DNA from: Bacteroidota bacterium
GTDB lineage: Bacteria > Bacteroidota > Ignavibacteria > Ignavibacteriales > Melioribacteraceae
Length of the DNA stretch: 53,272 nt
Reading direction: 5' to 3'
Assembly: GCA_021824635.1 (NCBI GenBank)
Contig: JAKAKD010000091.1
Location: 1-53,272 of the forward strand
Position numbers and translations under genes: made by a program
In this document: one piece after another, positions 18,336 through 28,505 of the stretch
How positions within the stretch are numbered: position 1 is the stretch's first letter
Layout: the number at the start of each line of letters is the position of its first letter
The notes under the pieces: model-generated
What the model saw: only the letters and a program-made list of their open reading frames with translations
Databases searched by the model: none
What the model was told of the DNA's origin: nothing

Positions 18336-19459
18336 CATCAATTTCACATTTGAAATGGTACTTAAATAATTGCTTCGCATTTCTTGCCTTTAATATTCTG
18401 CGGATGACATTTTATAAAGAAAACAATAATAAAGAAGGAATACTATTTGTTAATACTGGGACATTGGGAGATGTTGTAATTACATCGCTTCTTCTGGATA
18501 ATAGAAATATTATAGAAGAAAAAGGGAAGATGTTTTTAGTAATCAAACAAGAATACAGTGTTCTTTTCAAAAATTATGAAGACGATGTGAAAATAGTTTG
18601 CCTTGAGCAGAAAAAATATAAATGGTCGTTGATTTACAGAATTAAATTTTTAAGGCAATTGCATTCTTACAAAATCAAATTATGCGTTAATCTTACTTCT
18701 GCGAGAGGAATATCTTCCGATGAAATTGCTCTATTAAGTGGTGCGAATACGGTTTGGTGTTTTAATAATAGTTGGAGAAAACTTAAAAAAGCATTCGGTA
18801 AAAAAATGGATTCATATTACGACCGGATTCTTTTTGAAGATCTGTTTCATGAGTATGAAAAACATTACAGATTACTAAAACTACTTAATAATAAAAATAA
18901 ATTAAGGTCTTTAGTTGACCTTAGTCCAATTGAAATTTATAATTTAGATTATCTGAACCGATTTGATATTCCACAAAATTATATTGTCATTGCTACACAA
19001 GCTGGTGATAGGACAAAGGCTTGGGGTGAACGAAACTATAAATTGTTTTGTCAGATGATAACCGATCGAGTAAATATTATCTTAATTGGATCTGAAAAGG
19101 AAAGATTAAGTATTGAGAAAATAAAGGACGGCAATGATAGGGTAATGAATTTAGCCGGTAAATTAAAATTAGACGAGATACAAGCGTTGATTAAACGATG
19201 TTCGCTTTTTATTGGCAATGATTCCGGGTTAAGTCATCTCGCGTTAAAAGCGGATATTCCTATGATAGCTATTATAGGCGGTGGCAGTTATCGAAGATAT
19301 TTTCCTTTTAAACAAACTGATACCAGAATGTTTCTTTACTATGCTATGGATTGTTTTGGATGTGAATGGGAATGCCATTTAAAAGAAAAATTTTGTTTGA
19401 CAAGGGTTGACCCTATTGAAGTTCACAAAAAGGCAATTCAACTTCTGGAGAAGACGTGA
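18332..19459 (+). CDS. Glycosyltransferase family 9 (heptosyltransferase-like)
   Basis: A 375-residue GT-B protein of the ADP-heptose:LPS heptosyltransferase family. Visible marks are GTLGDVVITSLLL in the N-terminal domain, TQAGDRTKAWGERNYKLF, the LIGSEKERLS turn, and the donor-site IGNDSGLSHLALKADIPMIA. A cluster of cysteines (CFGCEWECHLKEKFC) near the C-terminus fits family members that carry a CxxC-type motif there. The start codon overlaps the stop of the GT2 gene as ATGA. The name heptosyltransferase reflects fold, not proven substrate; in FCB bacteria many GT9 proteins act in O-antigen or core assembly. Confidence 0.9.
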   Translation: MTSISHLKWYLNNCFAFLAFNILRMTFYKENNNKEGILFVNTGTLGDVVITSLLLDNRNIIEEKGKMFLVIKQEYSVLFKNYEDDVKIVCLEQKKYKWSLIYRIKFLRQLHSYKIKLCVNLTSARGISSDEIALLSGANTVWCFNNSWRKLKKAFGKKMDSYYDRILFEDLFHEYEKHYRLLKLLNNKNKLRSLVDLSPIEIYNLDYLNRFDIPQNYIVIATQAGDRTKAWGERNYKLFCQMITDRVNIILIGSEKERLSIEKIKDGNDRVMNLAGKLKLDEIQALIKRCSLFIGNDSGLSHLALKADIPMIAIIGGGSYRRYFPFKQTDTRMFLYYAMDCFGCEWECHLKEKFCLTRVDPIEVHKKAIQLLEKT

Positions 19460-20547
19460 AGCTATTAGAGATTACAAGATCATTTTACCCATCTGTCGGA
19501 GGATTAGAAAAATTTGTAAATGATCGGTTGAAAATATATAAAGCGCTGGGAATAGATTATCAATTAATAAGTACAACATTCACGAATAAAAAAAAAGATT
19601 ATCACAGAAAGAACGACGATGTTATTTTTGTTAAGGAATATACGCCCTATAATTATACCCCAAAATTAAAAAACTTCCTAAGTAAGGATTATGATGTAGT
19701 AAGTATCAATCAAATCGGTAGATATTTCAGCGATAAAGCAATTCTCTATTATAGTAAAATTGGAAAGAAAATTATTTTAACTCCGCATTTTACTTTTCAC
19801 ACTTCCAAATTCAAGTTAATAAAGCAAGTCCATAATTATTTGCTTACGAAAAAGCTTTTAGAGAAGTGTACAAAAATTATCTGCTTTACAGAATTTGAAA
19901 AGGATTATTGGATTAATAATTACAACTTGCCAGAAGAGAGAGTTGTTGTTATTCCACATTATTATGAAATTATAGAGACTAACCAATTACATAATTATAC
20001 GGATGAAAAATATCTCTTTTATCTTGGCAGGGCAGACAAGAACAAAAGACTGGATTTCCTAATCACTTCATTTAATTCTATTAAAAGAGAAGAATACGGT
20101 CTAAAACTGACTATCAGTTTAGATGATTTATCATATAAAATAAAAAAGATAGTTCTTGCCGATAATAGAATCGAACTTCTCGGAAATATTTCTGAGAGTG
20201 AGAAGAATAAATATCTTAATGATTGTTCGGCTATGGTATATCCAAGTGATTTTGAAGCCTTCGGTCATTCGCTATTGGAAGGAGCGAATGACAAAAAGCC
20301 AATTATATGCAGTAACCTACAAGTGTTTAATGAAATTCTTGATCCACGTGGTGTGCTTTATTTCGAAAATACTATTGAGAATATTACAAACACATTGTTA
20401 AATTTTTATAACATAAAAGATGATCTTAAAAAACAGATGGGTTTATTCAATTTTAATAATCTTCATCAATATTCATATTCGATTATTTTGGAAAAGTATA
20501 AAAAATTATTTGATGAAATTTTATTTCAATCTAAGAATGATTCTTAA
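19456..20547 (+). CDS. Glycosyltransferase family 4
   Basis: A 363-residue GT-B retaining transferase. The N-terminal domain begins LEITRSFYPSVGGLEKFV, typical of GT4. The C-terminal donor domain has FYLGRADKNKRLDFLI and the E-x7-E type site in YPSDFEAFGHSLLEGANDK. It starts with GTG at 19456, overlapping the stop of the GT9 gene by four bases. Its 3' end overlaps the convergent WecG-type gene by 27 bases. The sugar transferred is unknown. Confidence 0.9.
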   Translation: MKLLEITRSFYPSVGGLEKFVNDRLKIYKALGIDYQLISTTFTNKKKDYHRKNDDVIFVKEYTPYNYTPKLKNFLSKDYDVVSINQIGRYFSDKAILYYSKIGKKIILTPHFTFHTSKFKLIKQVHNYLLTKKLLEKCTKIICFTEFEKDYWINNYNLPEERVVVIPHYYEIIETNQLHNYTDEKYLFYLGRADKNKRLDFLITSFNSIKREEYGLKLTISLDDLSYKIKKIVLADNRIELLGNISESEKNKYLNDCSAMVYPSDFEAFGHSLLEGANDKKPIICSNLQVFNEILDPRGVLYFENTIENITNTLLNFYNIKDDLKKQMGLFNFNNLHQYSYSIILEKYKKLFDEILFQSKNDS

Positions 20548-21297
20548 TAAAGACATTATTAGAAAGGGGAGATCATAAAAAATATATCTTTTGCCAAGTC
20601 TCACAGGCTCGTGGAGTAATCTCCAGAGCCATTCAAAGCCAAATTTTTGAATTAATAACGGCGCTCTTTTTATTGTACCTGAATAAAAATCGAACACTGC
20701 ACCAACGCCGATACCAATCTTAGCTCCAATAATTTTCTGGTTAGCAAAAATCCATTTCTCCTGCCGCGGACAACCAAGGGCGACTAAAAGAATATCCGGC
20801 TTAAAATCTTTGAGCAAATTGATCACTTCTGAATTCAATTCATCATTCTTTTCAAATTCATATGTTGGAGATACCGTGAACACAAATGCATTTGACCACT
20901 TTTGATGAGAAATTATTTTTAATCTTGAGAGAGTTTCTCTGGAAGATCCGACTAAAGCAATTCTTAACGAAAATTTGTCGGCAATATCAAAACAGATATT
21001 GAATAAATCACTGCCTGTTATTCTTGTAATTTTAACACGATATTTTAGCCAAACTAAAAAAATAATTCCAACACCATCTGGGACAACCATATAACTACTT
21101 TTACAAATTGCTTTGAACGTAGAATCTATTGAGGCAATTCTTAAAAAATCCGTATTAAAGGTTACAATTTGGTAATTGCTAACATGATTCAGTAGAAGAG
21201 ATTCCAGAATAGTTCTGATTTCTGAACTGCTCTTTGGGCAAATTAGAACTTCATCGAGGGAATATGAGCTATTCATTGAAGTAGTAATATTTCTCAT
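20521..21297 (-). CDS. WecG/TagA/CpsF family glycosyltransferase
   Basis: A GT26-family transferase of about 258 residues that usually adds an N-acetylated sugar (ManNAc, ManNAcA or similar) to a lipid-linked GlcNAc early in glycan assembly. Marks are VTFNTDFLRIAS, VVPDGVGIIFL, ITGSDLF, the ALVGSS turn, and GCPRQEKWI near residue 193, followed by GVGAVFDFYSGTIKRAP. I chose the ATG at 21297 because GGAAAAAG precedes it; the frame stays open to a TTG at 21339. It is transcribed toward the GT4 gene and the two coding ends overlap by 27 bases. Antisense interference or shared termination is possible. Confidence 0.9.
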   Translation of the reverse strand: MRNITTSMNSSYSLDEVLICPKSSSEIRTILESLLLNHVSNYQIVTFNTDFLRIASIDSTFKAICKSSYMVVPDGVGIIFLVWLKYRVKITRITGSDLFNICFDIADKFSLRIALVGSSRETLSRLKIISHQKWSNAFVFTVSPTYEFEKNDELNSEVINLLKDFKPDILLVALGCPRQEKWIFANQKIIGAKIGIGVGAVFDFYSGTIKRAPLLIQKFGFEWLWRLLHEPVRLGKRYIFYDLPFLIMSLLRIILRLK

Positions 21298-21460
21298 CTT
21301 TTTCCAAAAGTATGATCTAATCATATCTGCGAAATACAAACGAACTAATTTATACCATCTTAATAGTTATGGATCATAATAAGTTTATAGCTATTTTATG
21401 TTTGAAATTCTCTAAGAGTTAGAATCAGTCTAAATTGTAAAATAATTATTCTTAATTATA

Positions 21461-24400
21461 ATGATAATCAGAAACTTAATTATTCTATCATTCATTTTAT
21501 CCATCCCTGTAATAAATTATTCACAGGTTGTGCTGGAAAAAGAATCGAAAGAGAAGAATGATTATAAGTTATATTGCAGAATTGATGATCATCTTCTAAC
21601 AATAAACGAAAAGGATGGAAGAAAAACTCTTTCATATCATGGGTATTCGGACCCATCGAAAGCCGGAGAATTAGCTCTTCCAACATTTGATCTATTTATA
21701 GCAATACCCCAAGGTACAAAACCGGATATTAATTTTACACCCGAAGAAAAAGTTTTTTATAATACTTATCCTGAACTTAACCCCTCTGTTTCCGTCATTA
21801 ATTCCGAGGTCATTTACAAAAGCCAAAATCAGTTGAAAAAGAAGAGTGATTCTAAATTATATGTCAACAAAGGTTATTTATGGATTGGAGAAAATTATTG
21901 TTTGCACCTTAGTCTTAATTTATTTGAGCCGGGAAAAGATGCAATAAATATATCTCTTATAAAAAAATTTGTGATCCAATTGAAATTCAATTCCGAAATT
22001 TCAGAAACAGCTGCTAAGGACATTTCAACGATTAATCCCTTAATTCTTAACAAGAAATCCGCTCAAAATTATTCTTCCAAACGCACTTTAGACTCACCTA
22101 AGACAGATGCGTGGATTGACTACAATTCTGAATATCTAAAAATCGGTGTTAACAAGGATGGAGTTTACCGTATCAATTATAATGATATTTTGAATGCGGG
22201 AGTAAACACACCGTCGATTGATCCAAGGACGTTCAAATTAATAATGAAAGGAATCGAAAATCCTATATATGTAAAAGGAGAGAGCGACGGAAAATTTGAT
22301 CTGACCGATTTTATCGAATTTGCCGGACAGCGAAATATGGGTGGGAAGTATCGCGAGACGAGCAAGAATGGAGAAACTTATAAAGAATATATCAATAGAT
22401 ATTCTGACACAACTGTTTATTGGCTTACGTGGAATGGGAATGATGGCAAAAGAGTACTTTCACAACAAAATAATTCCGGTTCCGTTTCAGACACATTAAA
22501 GTATTATTCAGAAATAATTCATATCGAAAACAACAACTGGTTCGATTTCTCTATGTCTGATGCAGTAGAGAGGGAAATGCCGTTTTGGTCTGAGAATAAA
22601 ACATGGAATGAAGGTAATCTAGGTGTAGGTACAAGAACCAAAAACTTTTCTTTGAAAGATATTTATCCGAATAAACCTGTAAAAGTATTTACCAAACTTC
22701 AGGATTATGCAGCCAATATTGATCAAAATGCACATCTACTTGCAATCTCGCTTAATAACGCTTCTAAGCAAGATTCGGGATATATAAATAGATATCAGCA
22801 AAAAGTTTTACAAGGTATCTACAATTCCAATATTTTGAATTCAGGCAACAATTCCTTAAATGTTTTTTCTATTGCGACTAATGCAAGTCCAAATCTTTGT
22901 ATTGTAGATTGGTATGAACTGGAATATCCAAGATATTTAAGAGCTATTAATGATTCACTGAATTTTCAATTTCCGTTTTTAGCGGGTAGTTCGCTAAACG
23001 CAATTAAACTCACTAATGTTACTGACACCAAAAACTATTCCTTATGGAAAATTGGAAAAACCACGATAAGATATAGTATAAAACCAATGAACAATTCGAT
23101 TGTAGTTCCGGATACTCTTCGCGGTGATGACCGTTTCTTTTTGATTGATTCCACTAGAACTCTGAAACCGAAAATCTATTATAAAAAAGTGTTCGTAAAT
23201 TTAAGAAATCAATCAAACAGCGCAGATTATATTGCAATCACAAATAAAAAATTTATTAAAAACGTTTCAGATTATTCCGCATTTATTTCACAAAGTTATA
23301 ATGTAAAAACCAGTGTAATAGATGTAGACGATATTTATGATGAATTCGCCTATGGATTTTTTCAGCCGGAGGCGATTCGCGACTTCTTAGTTACTACTCA
23401 CACTGTCTGGCAAGCTCCATTTCCCAATTATGTTTTTTTGATTGGAGGAGCGACATACGATTATCTCGGAAACAAAACGAAGTTTCAAGGTGCACCGCCG
23501 GTAGTAAATTATGTACCATCGTTCGGATCGCCCGTTAGTGACGCCTGGTTTGTAATCTGGGATACTACAGGCGCGTACATACCACAAATGAATATCGGAA
23601 GACTTCCGATTTCTAAGAATGAAGAACTGTTATGGTATATGCAAAAACATCAGCAATATATAAAACAAAACAACAGTGCATGGAATAAGAGATATTTATT
23701 CTTCTCCGGTGGAACCGGTAACGATCAAAATCAAATTGATATACTGCGTAACACAAATAATTATATAATCAATAATTATGTAATTCCTCAGCCGATTGGA
23801 GGAATATCTACGCATTTTTACAAAACGATTAATCCTACCACAAATTTTGGGCACTATACAACTCAACAAATACAAACAGCATTAGACAGCGGTAGTGTGT
23901 TTATATCATATCTGGGGCACAGCGGAACTCAAACTTGGGATAATTCAATTACAGATCCGGGGCAGTTGAGAAACAAGATTGATCGCTTTCCGCTTATCAC
24001 AGATTTTGGATGCTCGACTGCAAAATTTGCAGAACCGGATGTAGTTTCATTTTCTCAATTGTTTGTTGAAAGTCAATCAGGTCAAGCAATAGCTTATATC
24101 GGAAATTCATCTTTAGGTTTTACTTCGACCTCTTTTACTTTCCCGCAAATATTTTATAAAAAAATTTTAGTTGATTCTGTTTATACGATTGGAGATGCGC
24201 ACCGTTTAGCTAAATTGGATCTCGTTAATACTTATGGATCATCTTCAACTTATAAATTATTTTGTCTTACCAACACTCTTATTGGAGACCCGATAGTAAA
24301 ATTGCCAATTCCGGGAAAACCTAATCTTGTAATCACTCCCGATGGAATAAAATATCAAGCGAGTCCTATCATAGATTCCGATGACAGCCTGAAAATGTCT

Positions 24401-26761
24401 ATTAGATATTTCAATTACGGAAGAGTTGATCAAGATACATTCACTATCTCAATTAATTCTTCCTATAATAAGATTAAAACTTTTCAAAAAGTTATCACAA
24501 AGCAAATTCCGGTGTTTACTGATTCATTGATGGTTTCAATACCAATTAAAAACCAGCCGGGAATGCATTCAATTCAAGTTATACTAGACGACGGCAATAG
24601 AGTTAGTGAACTTTCCGATAGTGATAATTCAGCCGAAACAAATTTTTTTATTTCGAGCAGCTCAATAAAAATGTTGCAGAGATATAGTGTCGAAAGCAAA
24701 TTAACTAATCCAATCATTTTGATTAATCCGGTCAGTAATCCATTCTCCGGGAATTTTCTTTTGGAAGTAAGCACTAACAAATATTTCTCTGATGTCTATA
24801 GTCTACAAGTTAATTTCGATACAATAAAAACTAAAGTTACTCTTCCCGATAAATTTATAAATAAAAGGGTGTGGCTTAGAAGCCGTATGAGTAGTTCAAG
24901 TAATTATAATGATGCACTTTCATTCATCTGCGGTCAAGTCAATAGTTATTACATGTCTGATAGTCTAGGTCTCAGCACAGCTGAGAAAACTGATTTAAAA
25001 CAAGTTGGGGGAGGATTAACCCTTGATGATAAAATTATTCATATACACGGATTATCCGCCGGATTTAACGACGGCAATACAGCTCTAATACAAATTAACA
25101 ATCAGAATTTAATCCCCGAAAATACTCTTGGCGGTCATCATATTGTTTTGCTCGAAGATTCTACATTCAAGTTTGTTCAATACAAAAGATTTTATATTCT
25201 TGGAAATCAATCCGCAGTTCAAAATTATATAAATTTTTTAGACACGCTTTCATCGAAATATTTGGTTGTGTTCGCTGTTTCGGACGAGGGGAGTGTAAGT
25301 TCAAGTACTCTGAGAGATAAGATAAAATTATTTGGCAGCAAGTATATAGATAATCTTTCCTTCCGCGGTTCATGGGCAATGATTGGGAAAAAGGGTGCAA
25401 AGAAAGGAAGTGTACCCGAATCTTATTCTAAAGCATTCGATGGCAGAGTTCAAGTTGATACAACAATTGCGGCTCGGTCTAGTTCAGGCAGTTTCATAAC
25501 TTCAAAGATAGGTCCTTCTTCAAATTGGAAAAACCTTGTCATAACAGACAGCATTCCATCCGCCTCGTCGCTGGACTATAAAATATTGGGGATGATTAAT
25601 GAAGAAAATGCTGATACACTTAATAATTTAAAGTTGGAAAATGGTGCTGCTGATTTATCGAGTGTTGACGCAAAAAAGTATCCATATATCAAAATCAAAT
25701 GTGATTTTAGTGCGCCAATTAAAATTATTTCGCCGGTGGTTAAGAGTATAGATGTCGTTTATAAGAATCCGGCAGAGTTAGCCACAAACTATCAAGTTGT
25801 TTCAGCGCTCAAAGATTCGGTTGAACAAGGAGAGAATATAAGTCTTTCATTTTATGTTTATAATGTCGGCGAATCGCAAGCGGAAAATTTCAAGGTTAAT
25901 GTGGAATTAATTAAGAAAGACAACTCACGAGAAAAAATATTTGAAACTACTGTGGATTCTTTAGGATCAGATCAAAAGAAATTATTCAACATTCTATACA
26001 ACACAGCAAATAATAGCGGACCAATTCAGTTAAGTATTAATATTGATCCGGAGAATAAAATTATAGAACTCTATAAGGATAATAATTTGTATTCTGTCCC
26101 TTTATATGTAAGACCGAACACACAGCCGGCTTCATTGAAATTAACTTTTGACGGTAACGATATTCTCAACGGAGATTTTATCTCAGCAAACCCAAATATT
26201 AGAATTGAATTGAGCGATCAATCTCTTATGCCAATTAGAGATACAACAGCGGTAAAAATGTATCTTAATAATAAACAGATCTACTTTATAAATAATTCTA
26301 ATCTTAGTTATTTGTTCTCTGCTTCAAATCCAAAATTTGTAGTAAATTACAAACCTACACTTGAAAGCGGAACTTATATTCTCAAAGTCATAGGTAGAAA
26401 TGCAACCGGAGCAATTATTGACTCAGCTGGTGTATCCAGAAAATTTGAAGTTCAGAAAAATTTGCAGTTGCTTGATGTTTATAATTATCCTAATCCTTTT
26501 AAATATGAAACTTATTTTACATTTAAGTTGACGCAATTACCCGATGAACTGAGAATAAAAATATTCACTCTTGTCGGAAGAATGGTAAAAGAATTCAAAT
26601 TAACTTCTGCTGAGTTGAAATATGATTTTAACAAAATATATTGGGATGGAAGAGATACGGACGGAGATTTGGTAGCTAACGGTGTTTATCTATATAAGAT
26701 TATTTCAAAGAAAGGGAATGAATCAGTTCAATCAGTTCAAAAGTTAGCCATAGTCCGTTAA
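21461..26761 (+). CDS. Giant C25 (gingipain-family) protease, PorU/PorU2-like, with type IX sorting domain
   Basis: A 1766-residue secreted cysteine peptidase. It has a signal peptide (MIIRNLIILSFILSIPVINYS), a long N-terminal beta region with the PorU-like segment GVNKDGVYRINYNDIL, then the C25 catalytic domain (about 600-960). The catalytic pair appears as His820 in YLGHSGTQTW and Cys851 in TDFGCSTAKF, spaced as in gingipains. Later parts include a CARDB-like domain near 1430-1540. The C-terminal 85 residues are FlgD-like (YNYPNPF, GRDTDGDLVANGVYLYKI), the usual type IX sorting domain. Possible roles are a sortase for type IX cargo (PorU2) or a secreted protease. PorU itself lacks such a tail in some species, so the assignment is uncertain. 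Confidence 0.85.
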   Translation: MIIRNLIILSFILSIPVINYSQVVLEKESKEKNDYKLYCRIDDHLLTINEKDGRKTLSYHGYSDPSKAGELALPTFDLFIAIPQGTKPDINFTPEEKVFYNTYPELNPSVSVINSEVIYKSQNQLKKKSDSKLYVNKGYLWIGENYCLHLSLNLFEPGKDAINISLIKKFVIQLKFNSEISETAAKDISTINPLILNKKSAQNYSSKRTLDSPKTDAWIDYNSEYLKIGVNKDGVYRINYNDILNAGVNTPSIDPRTFKLIMKGIENPIYVKGESDGKFDLTDFIEFAGQRNMGGKYRETSKNGETYKEYINRYSDTTVYWLTWNGNDGKRVLSQQNNSGSVSDTLKYYSEIIHIENNNWFDFSMSDAVEREMPFWSENKTWNEGNLGVGTRTKNFSLKDIYPNKPVKVFTKLQDYAANIDQNAHLLAISLNNASKQDSGYINRYQQKVLQGIYNSNILNSGNNSLNVFSIATNASPNLCIVDWYELEYPRYLRAINDSLNFQFPFLAGSSLNAIKLTNVTDTKNYSLWKIGKTTIRYSIKPMNNSIVVPDTLRGDDRFFLIDSTRTLKPKIYYKKVFVNLRNQSNSADYIAITNKKFIKNVSDYSAFISQSYNVKTSVIDVDDIYDEFAYGFFQPEAIRDFLVTTHTVWQAPFPNYVFLIGGATYDYLGNKTKFQGAPPVVNYVPSFGSPVSDAWFVIWDTTGAYIPQMNIGRLPISKNEELLWYMQKHQQYIKQNNSAWNKRYLFFSGGTGNDQNQIDILRNTNNYIINNYVIPQPIGGISTHFYKTINPTTNFGHYTTQQIQTALDSGSVFISYLGHSGTQTWDNSITDPGQLRNKIDRFPLITDFGCSTAKFAEPDVVSFSQLFVESQSGQAIAYIGNSSLGFTSTSFTFPQIFYKKILVDSVYTIGDAHRLAKLDLVNTYGSSSTYKLFCLTNTLIGDPIVKLPIPGKPNLVITPDGIKYQASPIIDSDDSLKMSIRYFNYGRVDQDTFTISINSSYNKIKTFQKVITKQIPVFTDSLMVSIPIKNQPGMHSIQVILDDGNRVSELSDSDNSAETNFFISSSSIKMLQRYSVESKLTNPIILINPVSNPFSGNFLLEVSTNKYFSDVYSLQVNFDTIKTKVTLPDKFINKRVWLRSRMSSSSNYNDALSFICGQVNSYYMSDSLGLSTAEKTDLKQVGGGLTLDDKIIHIHGLSAGFNDGNTALIQINNQNLIPENTLGGHHIVLLEDSTFKFVQYKRFYILGNQSAVQNYINFLDTLSSKYLVVFAVSDEGSVSSSTLRDKIKLFGSKYIDNLSFRGSWAMIGKKGAKKGSVPESYSKAFDGRVQVDTTIAARSSSGSFITSKIGPSSNWKNLVITDSIPSASSLDYKILGMINEENADTLNNLKLENGAADLSSVDAKKYPYIKIKCDFSAPIKIISPVVKSIDVVYKNPAELATNYQVVSALKDSVEQGENISLSFYVYNVGESQAENFKVNVELIKKDNSREKIFETTVDSLGSDQKKLFNILYNTANNSGPIQLSINIDPENKIIELYKDNNLYSVPLYVRPNTQPASLKLTFDGNDILNGDFISANPNIRIELSDQSLMPIRDTTAVKMYLNNKQIYFINNSNLSYLFSASNPKFVVNYKPTLESGTYILKVIGRNATGAIIDSAGVSRKFEVQKNLQLLDVYNYPNPFKYETYFTFKLTQLPDELRIKIFTLVGRMVKEFKLTSAELKYDFNKIYWDGRDTDGDLVANGVYLYKIISKKGNESVQSVQKLAIVR

Positions 26762-27036
26762 TAAATTTGCTTTTCATCCTCTCTAATTTTTAGGAGCATC
26801 CAATGCTTAGAGTAATGAATCTATTTGACTTACTGATTTGAAGAGTAAAAAAATCATGATTATTTTATTATAATTTATTATTCACCCATTTGGTTTGATG
26901 ATTATAAGATGAATTTCCGGCTGGTAAAAATACTTTTCGGCAAACTGAAGAGATATTTTTTATCTCCAATCCGGCGTTAGGACTTTGGGCGTTCAAAGAA
27001 AAATTTAATAATTAAAGAAAACAGGAGTTACAAATA

Positions 27037-28488
27037 ATGAGTAAGGCAGATATTGGATTAATCGGTCTCGCGGTTATGGGCGAGAACCTAGTATTGAATA
27101 TGGAAAGTCATGGATTTACTGTAGCTGTTTATAACAGAACGGTTGAAAAGGTAAATTCATTTGTAAATGGACGCGGTAAAGGGAAAAAAATTATTGGTAC
27201 GAAATCAATCGAAGAGTTAGTTGCTAATCTAAACTCGCCAAGAAAAATTATGCTTATGGTAAAAGCTGGAAAGCCGGTGGATGATTTCATTGAACTCTTA
27301 ATTCCTCATCTTAATAAAGGCGACATAATAATAGACGGTGGCAATTCACACTTTCCGGATACAATAAGAAGAACAAAATATTTAGAAGAGAAAGGATTTC
27401 TATTTATTGGTACCGGAGTTTCCGGCGGTGAAGAAGGAGCATTAAAAGGACCTTCAATAATGCCCGGCGGTTCAACAGCAGCATGGCTCTCTGTCAAACC
27501 AATCTTTCAATCAATTGCGGCAAAAGTCGAAGACGGAACTCCATGTTGCGATTGGGTCGGTGAAAACGGTGCCGGACATTTTGTAAAAATGGTTCATAAC
27601 GGAATTGAATACGGCGACATGCAACTAATTTGCGAAGCTTATCAAATTATGAAAGATCTTCTTGGAATGACTTATGATGAAATGTTTCAAGTATTCAAAG
27701 CATGGAATGAAGGAGAACTTAACAGCTATTTAATAGAAATTACACGCGATATTCTTGGGTTTAAAGATGAAGACGGAAATCCGTTGGTTGAAAAAATATT
27801 AGATACGGCTGGGCAGAAAGGAACAGGAAAATGGACTGTCCTTGCATCACTCGATTACGGCGCGCCGCTCACTTTAATTGGTGAAGCTGTTTACGGCAGA
27901 ACTTTATCATCGCAAAAAGAAGAGAGAGTAGAAGCATCAAAAATATTATCCGGTCCAAAACCCAAATTTGATGGAGATAAAAAACAATTTGTTCTGGATC
28001 TGATGCAAGCGTTGTACGCATCAAAACTTGTCTCTTATGCACAAGGTTATGTTTTAATGAAATATGCAGCTCAAGAATTTGGATGGAAATTAAACAACGG
28101 CGGAATTGCATTGATGTGGCGCGGAGGATGTATAATCCGTTCTGTATTCCTCGGTAAGATTAAAGAGGCTTTTGATAAAAATCCTAACCTTACAAATCTT
28201 CTTCTCGATCCATTCTTCAAAGAGAAAATTGAGTCATCACAAGCCGCATGGAGAAGAGTTGTATCGGCAGCAGCGTTGAATGGTATTTGGATTCCTGCTC
28301 TTTCAACTGCGCTCAATTATTTTGACGGATTTAGAAATGGAAGATTGCCTGCTAATTTATTGCAAGCTCAGCGCGATTATTTCGGCGCTCATACTTATGA
28401 AAGAACTGATAAACCGCGCGGAGAGTTCTTTCATACTAATTGGACTGGAAGAGGAGGAACTACAGCTTCGACAACTTATTCGGTTTAA
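27037..28488 (+). CDS. gnd: 6-phosphogluconate dehydrogenase, decarboxylating
   Basis: Oxidises 6-phosphogluconate to ribulose 5-phosphate and CO2 with NADP+ in the pentose phosphate pathway. The 483-residue length is that of the long, decarboxylating class. Marks are the Rossmann motif GLAVMGENLVLNM at 10-22, the NR-type turn VYNRT, GTGVSGGEEGALKGPSIMPGG (substrate loop), KMVHNGIEYGDMQ with the catalytic Lys and the conserved HNGIEYGDMQ, and the C-terminal HTNWTGRGG tail that reaches into the partner subunit. AGGAG precedes the ATG. It is followed 17 bases later by the MORN/TonB gene. Confidence 0.97.
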   Translation: MSKADIGLIGLAVMGENLVLNMESHGFTVAVYNRTVEKVNSFVNGRGKGKKIIGTKSIEELVANLNSPRKIMLMVKAGKPVDDFIELLIPHLNKGDIIIDGGNSHFPDTIRRTKYLEEKGFLFIGTGVSGGEEGALKGPSIMPGGSTAAWLSVKPIFQSIAAKVEDGTPCCDWVGENGAGHFVKMVHNGIEYGDMQLICEAYQIMKDLLGMTYDEMFQVFKAWNEGELNSYLIEITRDILGFKDEDGNPLVEKILDTAGQKGTGKWTVLASLDYGAPLTLIGEAVYGRTLSSQKEERVEASKILSGPKPKFDGDKKQFVLDLMQALYASKLVSYAQGYVLMKYAAQEFGWKLNNGGIALMWRGGCIIRSVFLGKIKEAFDKNPNLTNLLLDPFFKEKIESSQAAWRRVVSAAALNGIWIPALSTALNYFDGFRNGRLPANLLQAQRDYFGAHTYERTDKPRGEFFHTNWTGRGGTTASTTYSV

Positions 28489-28505
28489 TAAATTACCATA
28501 CATTT

